Shown: positions 19,001-29,628, counted from the first letter of the stretch. The stretch is DNA of 64,000 bases from Hyphomonadaceae bacterium (GCA_022760335.1 JALEGE010000205.1:37386-101385); one strand, 5' to 3'. The notes: generated by a model from the sequence alone, not told the origin. Numbers and translations: made by a program.

Positions 19001-22000
19001 ATGGCCCAGATTGCATTTTCCGAAGCTGGCGCAGCGTTGGGCGCACGCTTCTTGCCTGGAGGCGTGAGTGTTTTCGGCCGCCAGTTTGCAGGGGCACAGA
19101 TTGGCCGGACGCTGGGTAGCTTGGCTGGAGCGGCCATCGACCAGGCCTATTTCACTCCGCCGTTGGAAGGCCCGCGCCTGAGAGCCCTGCATGTGATGGA
19201 GAGCAGGGAAGGCGCGGGATTGCCAAATGTCTATGGCCGCATGCGCGTGGGCGGGCAGGTGATCTGGGCAGGCGACTTCACCGAAAATCGCACCAGCCAG
19301 GGCGGCAAGGGCGGGCCGCGCGTGAGCACCTATTCCTATACGGTCAGTTTTGCCGTGGCCGTCTGTGAAGGCCCGAATGCCCGCATCGAGCGCATATGGG
19401 CCAATGGCGAGCCGTTGTCGCTGGGCAGCTATACCCATCGCATCTATCCGGGGTCTGAGACGCAGGAACCCGACCCGGCGATCGAAGCTGAGCTCGGCGC
19501 GGGCAAGGCGCCGGCCTATCGTGGTACCTGCTATATTCTGTTTGAGGATTTTCCGCTGGAAGCCTTCGGAAACCGGCTGCCGCAGCTTTCCTTTGAAGTG
19601 GTGAAAACCCCTGCGGCATCAGATGAGAGCACTGTTCGCGATGTTGTGAAGGCGGTGAACATCATTCCGGCCACAGGTGAGTTCGTTTATGCAGCCGAGC
19701 CCGTGCGCACGCGGACCTTTCCTGGCCGGGAAACGCCACTGAATGTGCACAGTGTGGATGGTCGTAGCGATTTCCTGGTCTCGATGGACCAGCTGCAGGC
19801 TGAATTACCAAATGTGACCGCAGCGTCTCTCACCGTAGGCTGGTTTGGCACGGATCTGCGTGCGGGCCATTGCGAGATCCGCCCTGGTGTGGAAACGCAA
19901 GACCGTGTGACTGTGCCTCGTTCCTGGCAGGTTTGCGGAGAAGGGCGCGAGGGTGCCTATCTCATTTCCCAGACCGAGGCTGGCAATGCCAATTATGGCG
20001 GAACACCGGCCGATTGGTGTGTAATCCAGGCTATGCAGGAGTTGGCCGCGCGCGGCATCGCGGTGACGCTGACACCCTTCCTGCTGATGGACGTGCCACC
20101 AGGCAACACATTGCCCGACCTGGGCGGCGGAACCGGGCAACCGGCATTTCCATGGCGCGGGCGGATTTCATCTGATCTTGACGGGACGGCTGGTGCCCGC
20201 ACGGCGGTAGCGGATTTCATGGGGGCGGCACAGCCGAGCCATTTCAACTTCAGTGATGATATTGCCAGCTATTCCGGCCCGGGCAGCGATTGGGGCTATC
20301 GCCGTTTCATCCTGCACCATGCCGCGCTGGCCAAGGCGAGCGGGGCCTGCAGCGCCTTCCTGATCGGCAGCGAGATGCGCGCACTGACCCAGTTGCGCGA
20401 TGATACGGGCGCATTTCCCTTCGTGGAGGCTCTGGTGACGCTTGCCCAGGATGTGAAAGCCATGTTGGGGCCGGGCGTTGAGGTCGGCTATGCGGCGGAC
20501 TGGAGCGAATATGGCGCCTTCGTTCCCGGCGATGGCAGTGGGGATGTGCTGTTCCCGCTTGATCCGCTTTGGGCTGAGACTTCCATCGATTTTGTCGGGA
20601 TCGACTGGTATCCGCCTGCGGGCGACTGGCGCGATGGTGAGACCCATCTGGACAAGCTCGCAGGCTATGACCGGCCGGGCGACGCTGCCTATATCCTCGC
20701 CAACCAGACCGGCGGGGAGAATTTCGAGTGGTATTATGCCAGCCCGGCAGACCGCGATGCCCAGACACGCACGTTGATCGACGACACCGCCCATGGCGAG
20801 CACTGGGTCTTCCGCGCCAAGGACATTGCCGGCTGGTGGGGCGCGGCGCACCATGAACGCCCCGGCGGTGTGCGCAATGCTTCGCCCACAGCCTGGACCG
20901 CGTCCAGCAAGCCCGTCCGTTTCAGCGAGATCGGCTTTCCTGCCGTCGACAAGGGCATCAATTCCCCGAACCTGTTCTACGATCCGAAAAGCTCTGAAAG
21001 CGCGGTTCCGCCCTATTCCAGTGGCGCGCGCGATGATGTGCTGCAGGCCGAAGCGCTGATCGGCGCACTCGGCTATTGGGACAGTGTATCCTTTGTTGAT
21101 CAGGCTGCCGTCTGGGCCTGGGATGCGCGGCCCTATCCGGATTTTCCAGTGCGTAGCACGGTCTGGTCGGATGGTGAAAATTGGAGCTATGGCCATTGGC
21201 TGAATGGGCGAACGGGTCTTGCGACCTTGTCTGCTGTTCTGACAGATCTTGGCCAGAGAGCTGATGTTTCGCTGTCTCCGGTGGGCGTGACCGGCCTGGT
21301 CCAGGGTTTTGCCCTCGATGGCGTGACTCGGTTGAAGGATGCCCTTGCGCCACTGACGGTTGGTTTCGGCCTGGCCTGCGCAGAAACGGCTGGGCAGTTG
21401 CAGGTTTCAGCTATTGGCACCGAGGCCGGCTTTTGTTTCTCTCAGGAGCTGTTGGTCGAAAATGGGCTTGAGCGCATGCGGCGTACACAAATCGCGCCGC
21501 CAGGTCGCCTTGTGCTGACTTATGCGGGGCTGGAAAACGCTTTTCAAACCAGTACGATAGAGGTGCGCAGCTCCATCGGCGATATTCATCGAACGGCCTC
21601 GCTCGCCCTCCCTCTCGTTTTGTCAGAGCCGCAAGCTGCCGGAATTGCAGCTAGGCTCCTGCAGGCGCACCAGCGCGTTGACAGGTTGGCGATCGACCTT
21701 GGTGACCTGGACGCCGGATTCAGCTTGTTCAGCACAGTTGAGGTGGAAGGGCTCGGCGGGCTGTGGACCGTATTGGGCGAGGAACTGACAGCGTCGCGCA
21801 CGCTCAGTCTTGAGCCTGCACCGTCTGGTCAGGTTGTGTCATTGGCGACGGAGCTTCCGAGCGTATCCGGCACCTCTGGTTTTGCCGCGCCAGCTGATTT
21901 GCTCATCATCGATGCACCCTTACTACCGCTTGAGGACGCGGGGGCACGGGGACTTGTCCTTGCCGGTTTTGCCGACCCTTGGCCCGGCGAGGTTGGCGTC

Positions 22001-22750
22001 CTGTCTGGCAACGCAGCGGATCAGCTCGTTGAAATTGCGCGCCTTTCCTTACCTGCGCTGACCGGTATTCTGACGCGTGCCCTGCAGAGCGGGCCGGTGG
22101 CGCGGTGGGACCATGCCGCCAATCTTGAAGTAGAAATGGCGTTTCCGCTGCTGGCTTCCGCTACGCAGGATGCCGTACTGGCGGGTGCGAATCACTTGCT
22201 TGTCGAGACGCAGGCGGGGTGGGAACTTCTGGCCTTCGCACAAGTGGAGTTGCTTGAGAGTGCAAATTACCGGCTGACGCAATTGCTGCGCGGCCTGAAT
22301 GGCAGTGAGGTGGCAACTGAGGCCGGAGCGCCGGTGGGCGCGCGCTGCGTGCTCGTAGATGCCGCGCTTTTGCGGCTTGCGAAGGCAGCGAGCCAGCCGG
22401 GATTGGAGCGGGTCTGGCAAGCTGGACTGTCTGGAGAGCCCCAATCGGTGACATTCCAGGATTTCGCCGGATTGCCCTGGCGTCCGGGACATGCGCGCTG
22501 GACAAGTGTCACGCGCGTTGAGTGGGCTGAGCGTGGCCCGCATATTCCCGATGACTGGGACGCGCCGGACCCGGAACGGCTTTACAGCTATGATGTCGCG
22601 TGGACCCCTTCTGGCCAAAGTGAGACCGAGCAAACCGTCGCTGCAACCGGCTTCGACCTACCGGTTGGTGCCTCAAATATACGGGTGCGTAGCCGGTCAT
22701 CTGAAGGCCGCACCAGCGACTGGCTTTCCATTCCCGGCCCGAATGACTAG
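19001..22750 (+). CDS. GTA tail tip / megatron protein (g15) with TIM-barrel-like domain
   Basis: 1249 aa; MAQIAFSEAGAALGARFLPGG..., VGYAADWSEYGAF...DFVGIDWYPP. Confidence 0.95.
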   Translation: MAQIAFSEAGAALGARFLPGGVSVFGRQFAGAQIGRTLGSLAGAAIDQAYFTPPLEGPRLRALHVMESREGAGLPNVYGRMRVGGQVIWAGDFTENRTSQGGKGGPRVSTYSYTVSFAVAVCEGPNARIERIWANGEPLSLGSYTHRIYPGSETQEPDPAIEAELGAGKAPAYRGTCYILFEDFPLEAFGNRLPQLSFEVVKTPAASDESTVRDVVKAVNIIPATGEFVYAAEPVRTRTFPGRETPLNVHSVDGRSDFLVSMDQLQAELPNVTAASLTVGWFGTDLRAGHCEIRPGVETQDRVTVPRSWQVCGEGREGAYLISQTEAGNANYGGTPADWCVIQAMQELAARGIAVTLTPFLLMDVPPGNTLPDLGGGTGQPAFPWRGRISSDLDGTAGARTAVADFMGAAQPSHFNFSDDIASYSGPGSDWGYRRFILHHAALAKASGACSAFLIGSEMRALTQLRDDTGAFPFVEALVTLAQDVKAMLGPGVEVGYAADWSEYGAFVPGDGSGDVLFPLDPLWAETSIDFVGIDWYPPAGDWRDGETHLDKLAGYDRPGDAAYILANQTGGENFEWYYASPADRDAQTRTLIDDTAHGEHWVFRAKDIAGWWGAAHHERPGGVRNASPTAWTASSKPVRFSEIGFPAVDKGINSPNLFYDPKSSESAVPPYSSGARDDVLQAEALIGALGYWDSVSFVDQAAVWAWDARPYPDFPVRSTVWSDGENWSYGHWLNGRTGLATLSAVLTDLGQRADVSLSPVGVTGLVQGFALDGVTRLKDALAPLTVGFGLACAETAGQLQVSAIGTEAGFCFSQELLVENGLERMRRTQIAPPGRLVLTYAGLENAFQTSTIEVRSSIGDIHRTASLALPLVLSEPQAAGIAARLLQAHQRVDRLAIDLGDLDAGFSLFSTVEVEGLGGLWTVLGEELTASRTLSLEPAPSGQVVSLATELPSVSGTSGFAAPADLLIIDAPLLPLEDAGARGLVLAGFADPWPGEVGVLSGNAADQLVEIARLSLPALTGILTRALQSGPVARWDHAANLEVEMAFPLLASATQDAVLAGANHLLVETQAGWELLAFAQVELLESANYRLTQLLRGLNGSEVATEAGAPVGARCVLVDAALLRLAKAASQPGLERVWQAGLSGEPQSVTFQDFAGLPWRPGHARWTSVTRVEWAERGPHIPDDWDAPDPERLYSYDVAWTPSGQSETEQTVAATGFDLPVGASNIRVRSRSSEGRTSDWLSIPGPND

Positions 22751-22753
22751 GTG

Positions 22754-22775
22754 ATAAGTCTGTAACCGGACTTAT
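22754..22775 (+). repeat. Inverted repeat / RNA hairpin between g15 and dnaJ-like gene
   Basis: ATAAGTCTG-TAAC-CGGACTTAT: 9-bp stem (one G-T pair) with 4-nt loop. Confidence 0.7.
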
Positions 22776-22790
22776 ACGAGGACCTGTCGA

Positions 22791-23642
22791 TTGGCTGGTG
22801 ATCTTTATGCCGTTCTTGGGCTGACGCGCGGGGCAAGCGAAACTGATATCCGAAGTGCTCATCGGCGCTTGGTCAAGGAGCTGCACCCAGACCTGCATCC
22901 CGGTGATGAAGGCAAGGCGGCACGGTTCAAGGCCGTTTCTCAAGCCTTTGAAATCCTTGGTGATGCTGAGCAGCGCGCAAAGTATGACCGCGGCGAGATC
23001 GATGAAAAGGGCAATCCGAGCCATCCTTTCATGGGGGCTGGCGGACCTCGCCAGGGCGGGGCAGGGCCCGGCGGGCATGACCCCTTCGATGACATTCTTT
23101 CCGGTCTTTTCGGAGGTGGGCGAGGCCGTCGCCGCACAGGTCCGGTCAAAGGCCGCGATGTGCGTTATCAGTGTGAGATCAGTTTTGACGATGCGGTGAA
23201 TGGCGCGCGCCGGCGCATGTCTATGGCCGATGGCCGCGCCCTGGAAGTCGATATCCCCGCAGGTATCGAAGATGGGCAAACTCTGCGTTTGAAAAGCCAG
23301 GGGCATGCATCGCCTACAGGTGGGCCACCCGGCGATGCGTTTCTTAAAATCAGCGTGCAGCCGTCGAAGATATGGACGCGGGAAGGGCTGGACCTGCGGA
23401 TGACCCAACCTGTCTCGCTCGCCACGGCTGTTCTTGGTGGCAAGGTGGATGTGCGCACGCCCTCAGGCGCGGTGTCGCTGACCGTTCCTGCCGGCTCGAA
23501 CACGGGCACTGTTCTGCGCCTGAAAGGCAAGGGCGTTCAGGCAGGTAAGGCGCCCGGTAATCTCTATGCACGTTTGGAAATTGTCCTTGAAGATCCGAAG
23601 GATACGCGCCTCCAGGATTTTCTCAGGCAGACTGCAGAGTGA
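22791..23642 (+). CDS. DnaJ-family co-chaperone without zinc finger (CbpA-like)
   Basis: J domain with LVKELHPDLHPGD (HPD) then two DnaJ C-terminal domains; TTG start. Confidence 0.88.
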   Translation: MAGDLYAVLGLTRGASETDIRSAHRRLVKELHPDLHPGDEGKAARFKAVSQAFEILGDAEQRAKYDRGEIDEKGNPSHPFMGAGGPRQGGAGPGGHDPFDDILSGLFGGGRGRRRTGPVKGRDVRYQCEISFDDAVNGARRRMSMADGRALEVDIPAGIEDGQTLRLKSQGHASPTGGPPGDAFLKISVQPSKIWTREGLDLRMTQPVSLATAVLGGKVDVRTPSGAVSLTVPAGSNTGTVLRLKGKGVQAGKAPGNLYARLEIVLEDPKDTRLQDFLRQTAE

Positions 23643-23703
23643 ACTGTAATCCAACAGAATCATTCACCGACCGTTCAGTCCCCGGCGCCTATTTCCTGCT
23701 CCC

Positions 23704-24015
23704 ATGCTAAGACGCACCCTCTTTATGACGGTTTTCGGGCTGTCCCTGTTTGCCGCCGCGCTTTCCGCGCAGGCGCAATCCTTCACGCCCGTCGAGCCGA
23801 GTGCTTCGGGCCAATCTGACAATTATGTTCCGCTCAAGGATATCTTTGCGCGCCTGAAAGCCCAATATGGGGGCTATCAGCTTGATGCGGATCTCTATTC
23901 GACAGGCAATGGCGGTGCTGAATACCGGATCGAATGGATGGCACGTGACGGACGCCGTCTGCGCATCGTGGTTGATGCCCGGTCCGGGCGCACCATCAGG
24001 ACAAGTGGAGGCTAA
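23704..24015 (+). CDS. Secreted PepSY-like domain protein
   Basis: Signal peptide plus YRIEWMARDGRRLRIVVDARSGRTIRTSGG. Confidence 0.75.
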   Translation: MLRRTLFMTVFGLSLFAAALSAQAQSFTPVEPSASGQSDNYVPLKDIFARLKAQYGGYQLDADLYSTGNGGAEYRIEWMARDGRRLRIVVDARSGRTIRTSGG

Positions 24016-24020
24016 TCCCC

Positions 24021-24704
24021 ATGCGTATTCTTGTAGTTGAGGATGATCCAGATCTGCGTCGGCAGTTGGCCGATGCCCTCTCTCATGCTGGCTATGCTGT
24101 CGATCTCGCAGCCGATGGCGAGGACGGCCATTTCCTGGGTGATACAGAGCCTTATGATGCGGTGATCCTGGATCTTGGCCTGCCGAACCTGGATGGAGTG
24201 ACAATTCTGGAGCGTTGGCGCGCTGATGGCCGCGACTTCCCGGTTCTGATCCTGACGGCCCGTGATCGCTGGAGTGAGAAGGTGAAGGGCTTTGATGCCG
24301 GCGCCGATGATTATCTCACCAAACCCTTCTACACGGCTGAACTGCTGGCGCGTCTGCGTGCGCTCTTGCGGCGGGCGGCTGGGCACAGCGCGGCGGCTCT
24401 GGAAGCAGGTTCCCTGCGCGTGGATACGCGTTCAGCTCGCGCTACGGTGAATGGAGAGCCAATCCGCCTGACTGCACATGAATATCGCGTGCTGGCCTAT
24501 CTGATGCACCATCAGGGGCGGGTGGTGCCGCGCACCGAACTGGTTGAACATATCTATGATCAGGATTTCGACCGTGACTCCAATACGATCGAGGTCTTCA
24601 TCGGCCGTCTGCGCAAGAAGATCGGCTCGGATCGGATCGAGACCGAGCGCGGCCTCGGCTATCGCCTGGTAATCCCCGAGGCAGAACAGCACCTTGCTGG
24701 CTGA
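24021..24704 (+). CDS. OmpR/PhoP-family response regulator
   Basis: Receiver (VVEDDPDLRRQL...VILDLGLPNLDG...LTKPF) plus winged helix. Confidence 0.95.
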   Translation: MRILVVEDDPDLRRQLADALSHAGYAVDLAADGEDGHFLGDTEPYDAVILDLGLPNLDGVTILERWRADGRDFPVLILTARDRWSEKVKGFDAGADDYLTKPFYTAELLARLRALLRRAAGHSAAALEAGSLRVDTRSARATVNGEPIRLTAHEYRVLAYLMHHQGRVVPRTELVEHIYDQDFDRDSNTIEVFIGRLRKKIGSDRIETERGLGYRLVIPEAEQHLAG

Positions 24705-24718
24705 CGCGATTTAAGCTC

Positions 24719-26155
24719 TTGTCCCGGCGGCCTACTCCAGCCGCCGGAGCACACGACGCCTTGTGGTTCAATTCCCTCATACCCGGTGACAGATCCCTTG
24801 CTCGCCGCCTCTTGGTTGGTGCGGCGATCTGGAGCCTGCTTGTCCTGTTCGGCGGCGCGTTTGCGCTGTCTGCACTCTACCGGGCGGAGGCTGTCCGGCT
24901 ACTGGAAGATGAGCTCAATGCCACGCTGGTGGCGCTGACTCGGGCCGTTGATCTGGACGAACACGGCGACCTGGCGGCGAATCCGGCACGACTTCCCGCC
25001 GACCCGCGCTATGACACACCCCTGGCTGGGCGCTATTGGGCGATTGTGGAAGTCAGTTCGGCAGGCGCCCCGATTGATGTGATCCATGCGGACAGTCTGC
25101 AATTTGGCGAACTCCCACTGCCCGTCCCCCTGGCTGAGGCGGCACTGGCTGTGCCGGGTGAGGTACAGTTCGCAGACACGACGGGCCCGAATGATGAGCG
25201 CGTGCGGGTCGCTGTCATGGCGATCTTGCTGTCCGACGCCGGCCAGCGTGCGGTGGTGATGGCGGCGGCCGACCGGGCCACGTCTGATGCCGGGGCACGG
25301 CGCTTCCTCTTTTCGATCATTGGCGCCATGGTTTTCCTGGCTGGCGGTGTGCTGGTTGCCATGGTCATACTTGTGAGGGTTGTTCTCGGACCGTTGGAGC
25401 GAATCCAGGCCCATCTTGCGGAGATTCGCACAGGCGATCGGGCGCAGCTGGATGAGGATTATCCCGCTGAGGTCCAACCGCTGACGGCCGAACTCAATCA
25501 GCTGCTAGAGCACAATCGCGAAGTGGTTGACCGTGCGCGCACACATGTCGGCAATCTCGCTCATGCCCTGAAAACGCCCATCGCCGTGCTGCGCAATGAA
25601 GCCAGTGGTGAGACACCACTTGATGATGTCGTGCGCCGCCAGGCCGAGGCGATGCACAATAATGTCCAGCACTATCTCAAGCGCGCCCAGGCCGCCGCAC
25701 GCGCGCAGACCCTGGGCGCACGCACCGAGATTGATGAGATTGCGAGCGGCCTGGTGCGGTTGTTGAACAAGCTGTTCCAGCATCAGGGCGTCACAGTGTC
25801 GTCAAAGCTGCCGGAAGGGCTTGTTTTCCGGGGCGAGGCGCAGGACTTAGAGGAGATGATCGGCAATCTCCTGGAAAACGCCTGCAAATGGGCGAGCAGC
25901 GAAGTGCACCTAGCGGGAGAGCAAGTCTCGCCAGAATGGCTTCGGTTAACAGTAGATGATGATGGCGACGGCCTGCCCGAGGAGGCGATGAAGGCGGCGG
26001 TGAAACGCGGCGTGCGCCTGGATGAAACCGCGCCGGGCACAGGGCTGGGCCTGTCTATCGTCAATGAACTGGCCGAACTCTATGGTGGGGAGCTGACCCT
26101 GTCGCGTAGCGAAATGGGCGGTCTGCGCGCCGCATTGAAGCTGCCCAGCCTATGA
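24719..26155 (+). CDS. Sensor histidine kinase (PhoQ-like)
   Basis: H-box GNLAHALKTPIAVLRNEA, GTGLGLSIVNELAELYGG; partner of upstream regulator. Confidence 0.93.
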   Translation: MSRRPTPAAGAHDALWFNSLIPGDRSLARRLLVGAAIWSLLVLFGGAFALSALYRAEAVRLLEDELNATLVALTRAVDLDEHGDLAANPARLPADPRYDTPLAGRYWAIVEVSSAGAPIDVIHADSLQFGELPLPVPLAEAALAVPGEVQFADTTGPNDERVRVAVMAILLSDAGQRAVVMAAADRATSDAGARRFLFSIIGAMVFLAGGVLVAMVILVRVVLGPLERIQAHLAEIRTGDRAQLDEDYPAEVQPLTAELNQLLEHNREVVDRARTHVGNLAHALKTPIAVLRNEASGETPLDDVVRRQAEAMHNNVQHYLKRAQAAARAQTLGARTEIDEIASGLVRLLNKLFQHQGVTVSSKLPEGLVFRGEAQDLEEMIGNLLENACKWASSEVHLAGEQVSPEWLRLTVDDDGDGLPEEAMKAAVKRGVRLDETAPGTGLGLSIVNELAELYGGELTLSRSEMGGLRAALKLPSL

Positions 26156-26757
26156 CGCGCGCAAACTGGATCCTTACAGCAGGCGCTGTTTTGCTCGCCA
26201 TGGCGATCTATTTCGTCATCGGAAAGCCCGGCATGGGCGATCGCCCCATGGCCACGCGTCAGGCTGAACTGGCTGCGCGCGCGCCGGAAGATCTCTCGCC
26301 TGCAGAAGCCTTGTCGCGCCTGGAAGCATTGGCTCAGGAAAACCCTGAAGATGCCGAGCCGCGCTATCTGATTGGTATTGTCCTGGCCCAGCAGGGACGC
26401 GATGACGAGGCCGTGCGCGCTTATCAGTCCGCCCTGCGCCGGAATGACCGGCATGTGGAGGCGCTGATCGGGCTGGCTGACTCCCTGATTCGCCTGTCTG
26501 GCGGTGAGGTCAGCCCGGATATCGCGCAGATCCTGGGGCGGGCCTATGCGCTGGATCCACGCCAGGTGCGTGCGGCCTTTCTGGTTGGCGTTTCGGCCTG
26601 GCAGATGGACCAGAAAGGCCAGGCGCGGGCGATCTGGGACGAGACCGCCGCCAGCCTCCCTGAAGGCTCTCCCGCCGCAGCCCAGTTCGAGCAAATGGTA
26701 GCCCGTTTCCTTGCTGCAGAAGGTGCTGATTCAGCCGCAGTTTCCCAACAGCCGTGA
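26152..26757 (+). CDS. ccmI: c-type cytochrome biogenesis TPR protein (CcmI-like)
   Basis: TPR region LSRLEALAQENPEDAEPRYLIGIVLAQQGRDDEAVRAYQSALR, upstream of ccmE. Confidence 0.8.
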   Translation: MTRANWILTAGAVLLAMAIYFVIGKPGMGDRPMATRQAELAARAPEDLSPAEALSRLEALAQENPEDAEPRYLIGIVLAQQGRDDEAVRAYQSALRRNDRHVEALIGLADSLIRLSGGEVSPDIAQILGRAYALDPRQVRAAFLVGVSAWQMDQKGQARAIWDETAASLPEGSPAAAQFEQMVARFLAAEGADSAAVSQQP

Positions 26758-26776
26758 ACGCCTATATTCCATAGCC

Positions 26777-27202
26777 ATGAGAGCCCGCACCCAACGCCTG
26801 ATCACGGTGGCCATCGCCGCAATCCTAGTCCTCGCCGCTGCGGGGCTGGTGACCTATGCCGTGCGCGAGAGTGCCAATCTGTTCTACACGCCCGAACGCC
26901 TGGCCAAGGTAGGCCTGCCCGAGCCGGGCAAGACAGTGAAGATTGGCGGTCTGGTTGAGCCTGGCTCTCTGGCTTATGGCGAGAATGCCGAGATCCGGTT
27001 TAGTGTCATCGATGGCAGCGAGATGACCATTCATGTAAGCTATACCGGCATTGCGCCAGACCTGTTTCAGGAGGGCCAGGGCGTTGTCGCGACGGGCCGT
27101 TTTGATACGGCGGGGAAGTTCACTGCCACGGAACTTTTGGCCAAGCATGATGAGAATTATATCCCGCGCGAGCTAAGGCATCTTGAGGCGCCCGAGACAT
27201 GA
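26777..27202 (+). CDS. ccmE: Cytochrome c maturation heme chaperone CcmE
   Basis: RVGGLVEPGS-like KIGGLVEPGSLAYG and heme-binding motif LLAKHDENYIPRELR; ATG at 26777. Confidence 0.93.
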   Translation: MRARTQRLITVAIAAILVLAAAGLVTYAVRESANLFYTPERLAKVGLPEPGKTVKIGGLVEPGSLAYGENAEIRFSVIDGSEMTIHVSYTGIAPDLFQEGQGVVATGRFDTAGKFTATELLAKHDENYIPRELRHLEAPET

Positions 27203-29139
27203 TCGAGTTCGGGCATTTCGCAGCCATCCTGGCGTTCTGCCTGTCGGGTCTGCAAGGCGTTCAGGGGCTGCGGGGGCAGCGTGGCCCGGCGGCTTTTCTG
27301 GCGCTTACTGCGCTTGGCGCCATGGGAGTTTCCTTCCTGACGTTGGTCATGGCCTTTGCCCGCTCGGACTTTTCCGTCGCGCTTGTGGCCAATCACTCTC
27401 ACACGCTTAAGCCGTTCTTGTACAAGATCGCTGGCACTTGGGGGAACCATGAAGGTTCCATGGCGCTTTGGTGCCTGGTGACGTTGGGTTTCGGAGCCGC
27501 AGGCGCGGTTTTTTTGCGCACAGGCCGGCCAAAGTTCGAAGCGCGCAGCTTGGGGATTCAGGGCCTGGTGGCGGCCGGGTCGCTGGCCTATCTGCTTTTT
27601 GCCTCCAGCCCGTTCATGCGTGTTGCCGAGCCGGAATTGCAGGGTGACAGCCTGAACCCGTTGTTGCAGGACCCGGCGCTCGCCTTCCATCCGCCGCTGC
27701 TTTATCTCGGCTATGTCGGCTATTCCTTCGTCTTTGCGATGGCGGCGGCCGCCCTGATCGAGGCCCGGGTGGACCGCATCTGGGCGAAGGCCGTGCGGGG
27801 CTGGGCCATGGCGGCCTTTGTGCCGCTGTCGGGCGGCATCATGCTGGGCGCGCTCTGGGCCTATTATGAGCTTGGCTGGGGGGGCTGGTGGTTCTGGGAT
27901 CCGGTGGAGAATGCGAGCCTGATGCCCTGGCTGCTTGGCGCGGCGCTGCTTCATTCCCTGATCGTCACGGAAAAGCGCGGCGGCTTTGCCGTTTGGTCGG
28001 TGCTGCTGGCAGTGCTCGCCTTTTGCTTCTCAATCCTTGGTGCCTTCCTGGTACGTTCGGGCATCCTGACCTCAGTGCATGCCTTTGCCGATGATCCGAC
28101 ACGTGGGCTTGTCCTGCTGATCGGCCTGCTTGCCTATGGTGGCGCGGCGCTCGGCCTGTTTGCTTTTCGGGCCTACAAGATCAAGGGCGGACCGATCTGG
28201 GCGGCGGCCAGCCGTGAAGGCGCCCTGATGGGCAACAATCTCATTCTTGCCGTAGCCACCGCGACTGTCCTGCTCGGTACACTCTTTCCCCTGATCGCTG
28301 AGGCCTTTGGCCGGCAGATGTCCGTTGGCGAACCCTATTTCCGGCTGACTTTTGTGCCGATTATGGCTCCGGCACTGATCGCGCTCCCTGTTGTACAGGC
28401 CTGGAGTTGGGGGCGGATGGATCTTTCCGGCATTTGGAAGTGGGCTGCAGCCTTTGCCGGGATCTGCGCAGTATTTGGTCTACTGGGTGTCGGGCTGATG
28501 GACATTCCGCTATTTGCTGCATTGGGCGTCGCGCTGGGTGTGTGGTTGGTCGGTGGCTCAATGTGGGAGCTCAAGCGCCGTGCGGTGACCTGGCCGCGAT
28601 TGCTGAAACTCCCCTTGCGCGTCTGGGGCATGACATTGGCGCATATCGGGCTCGGTGTGTTTGTTGTCGGCGCTGTCGTTGAGACAAGTCAGCGCTATGA
28701 GACCACATTGGATCTTGCCATGGGCGGGCGCGCCGAAGTGGCCGGCTGGACGCTGAGCCTGGAGGATATGCGCGTTGTGGAAGGGCCGAACTGGTTTTCC
28801 GATCGCGCCACAATTTCCGCCAGCAAGGGCGGGGCGATGATCGAACTTCGTCCTGAAAAACGCTATTATCCGGCCGCGCGCATGCCCACCTCGGAAACCG
28901 CGATCCACAAGAGCCCGTCGGGCGATCTCTATCTGGCGCTGGGTGATCGGCGCGAGGTCAATGGTCAGGTGCGCTGGACTTTCCGTGCCTATTTCAATCC
29001 GCTGATCGATCTGGTCTTTGGTGGTGTGATCCTGATGGCCCTGGGGGGACTATTCAGCGTGCTGCCGCGCGGAGTTTTCAAGGCGCGCGCACGGCAGGCG
29101 GATATGGCCTCTCTACCTGCTGGGGAACTCGCCGAATGA
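27199..29139 (+). CDS. ccmF: Heme lyase CcmF
   Basis: 646 aa polytopic with WGGWWFWDPVENASLMPWL. Confidence 0.95.
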   Translation: MIEFGHFAAILAFCLSGLQGVQGLRGQRGPAAFLALTALGAMGVSFLTLVMAFARSDFSVALVANHSHTLKPFLYKIAGTWGNHEGSMALWCLVTLGFGAAGAVFLRTGRPKFEARSLGIQGLVAAGSLAYLLFASSPFMRVAEPELQGDSLNPLLQDPALAFHPPLLYLGYVGYSFVFAMAAAALIEARVDRIWAKAVRGWAMAAFVPLSGGIMLGALWAYYELGWGGWWFWDPVENASLMPWLLGAALLHSLIVTEKRGGFAVWSVLLAVLAFCFSILGAFLVRSGILTSVHAFADDPTRGLVLLIGLLAYGGAALGLFAFRAYKIKGGPIWAAASREGALMGNNLILAVATATVLLGTLFPLIAEAFGRQMSVGEPYFRLTFVPIMAPALIALPVVQAWSWGRMDLSGIWKWAAAFAGICAVFGLLGVGLMDIPLFAALGVALGVWLVGGSMWELKRRAVTWPRLLKLPLRVWGMTLAHIGLGVFVVGAVVETSQRYETTLDLAMGGRAEVAGWTLSLEDMRVVEGPNWFSDRATISASKGGAMIELRPEKRYYPAARMPTSETAIHKSPSGDLYLALGDRREVNGQVRWTFRAYFNPLIDLVFGGVILMALGGLFSVLPRGVFKARARQADMASLPAGELAE

Positions 29140-29552
29140 AAGCCCTGATTGCCGCTGCGCTGATCATCCTTGCCAATCCCACGGCCGCTGAGCTGAACAG
29201 CGCAGAGGAGGCGCGGGCCCAGGCACTGATGCGGGAAATCCGCTGCATCGCCTGTGAGAATGAGCCGATCTCGCAGTCCACATCCGACATTGCCGGAAAC
29301 ATGCGCGAACGTGTGCGTATCATGGTGGCCGAAGGTGCCAGCGATGCGGAAATCCGCACCTGGTTTGAGGACCGCTATGGCGAGTTTGTGCTGTTCCGGC
29401 CCAAGGTTCAGGGGGCAAGCGACTGGGTGCTCTGGGGCGCGCCTTTCCTGTTGCTCGTAGGTGGCGTAGCGCTTGGCTATGGGATGCTCAGGCGCAAGGC
29501 GAGCGCGCCGACTGAGATTGAGGCTGTGGCGCCCGAAGATCTCGAAGCCTGA
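29136..29552 (+). CDS. ccmH: Cytochrome c maturation thioredox protein CcmH
   Basis: REIRCIACENEPISQSTSDIAGNMRERVR and C-terminal TM. Confidence 0.93.
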   Translation: MKALIAAALIILANPTAAELNSAEEARAQALMREIRCIACENEPISQSTSDIAGNMRERVRIMVAEGASDAEIRTWFEDRYGEFVLFRPKVQGASDWVLWGAPFLLLVGGVALGYGMLRRKASAPTEIEAVAPEDLEA

Positions 29553-29628
29553 GCCACACGGAAGTTTGACTGTGCGCTGGGCCGGGATTTCCTATCTGAT
29601 AGGTTAATCTTACTCTCGGGAGGTCAGA

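Noticed and set aside
18209-19438. 409-aa antisense ORF opposite g13-g15
   Set aside because: Shadow ORF; overlapping plus-strand genes are conserved GTA families.
9080-22750. Interpretation as an intact prophage
   Set aside because: Gene order and families match GTA structural genes; no integrase, repressor, replication or small-terminase gene is present nearby, and flanks are housekeeping genes.
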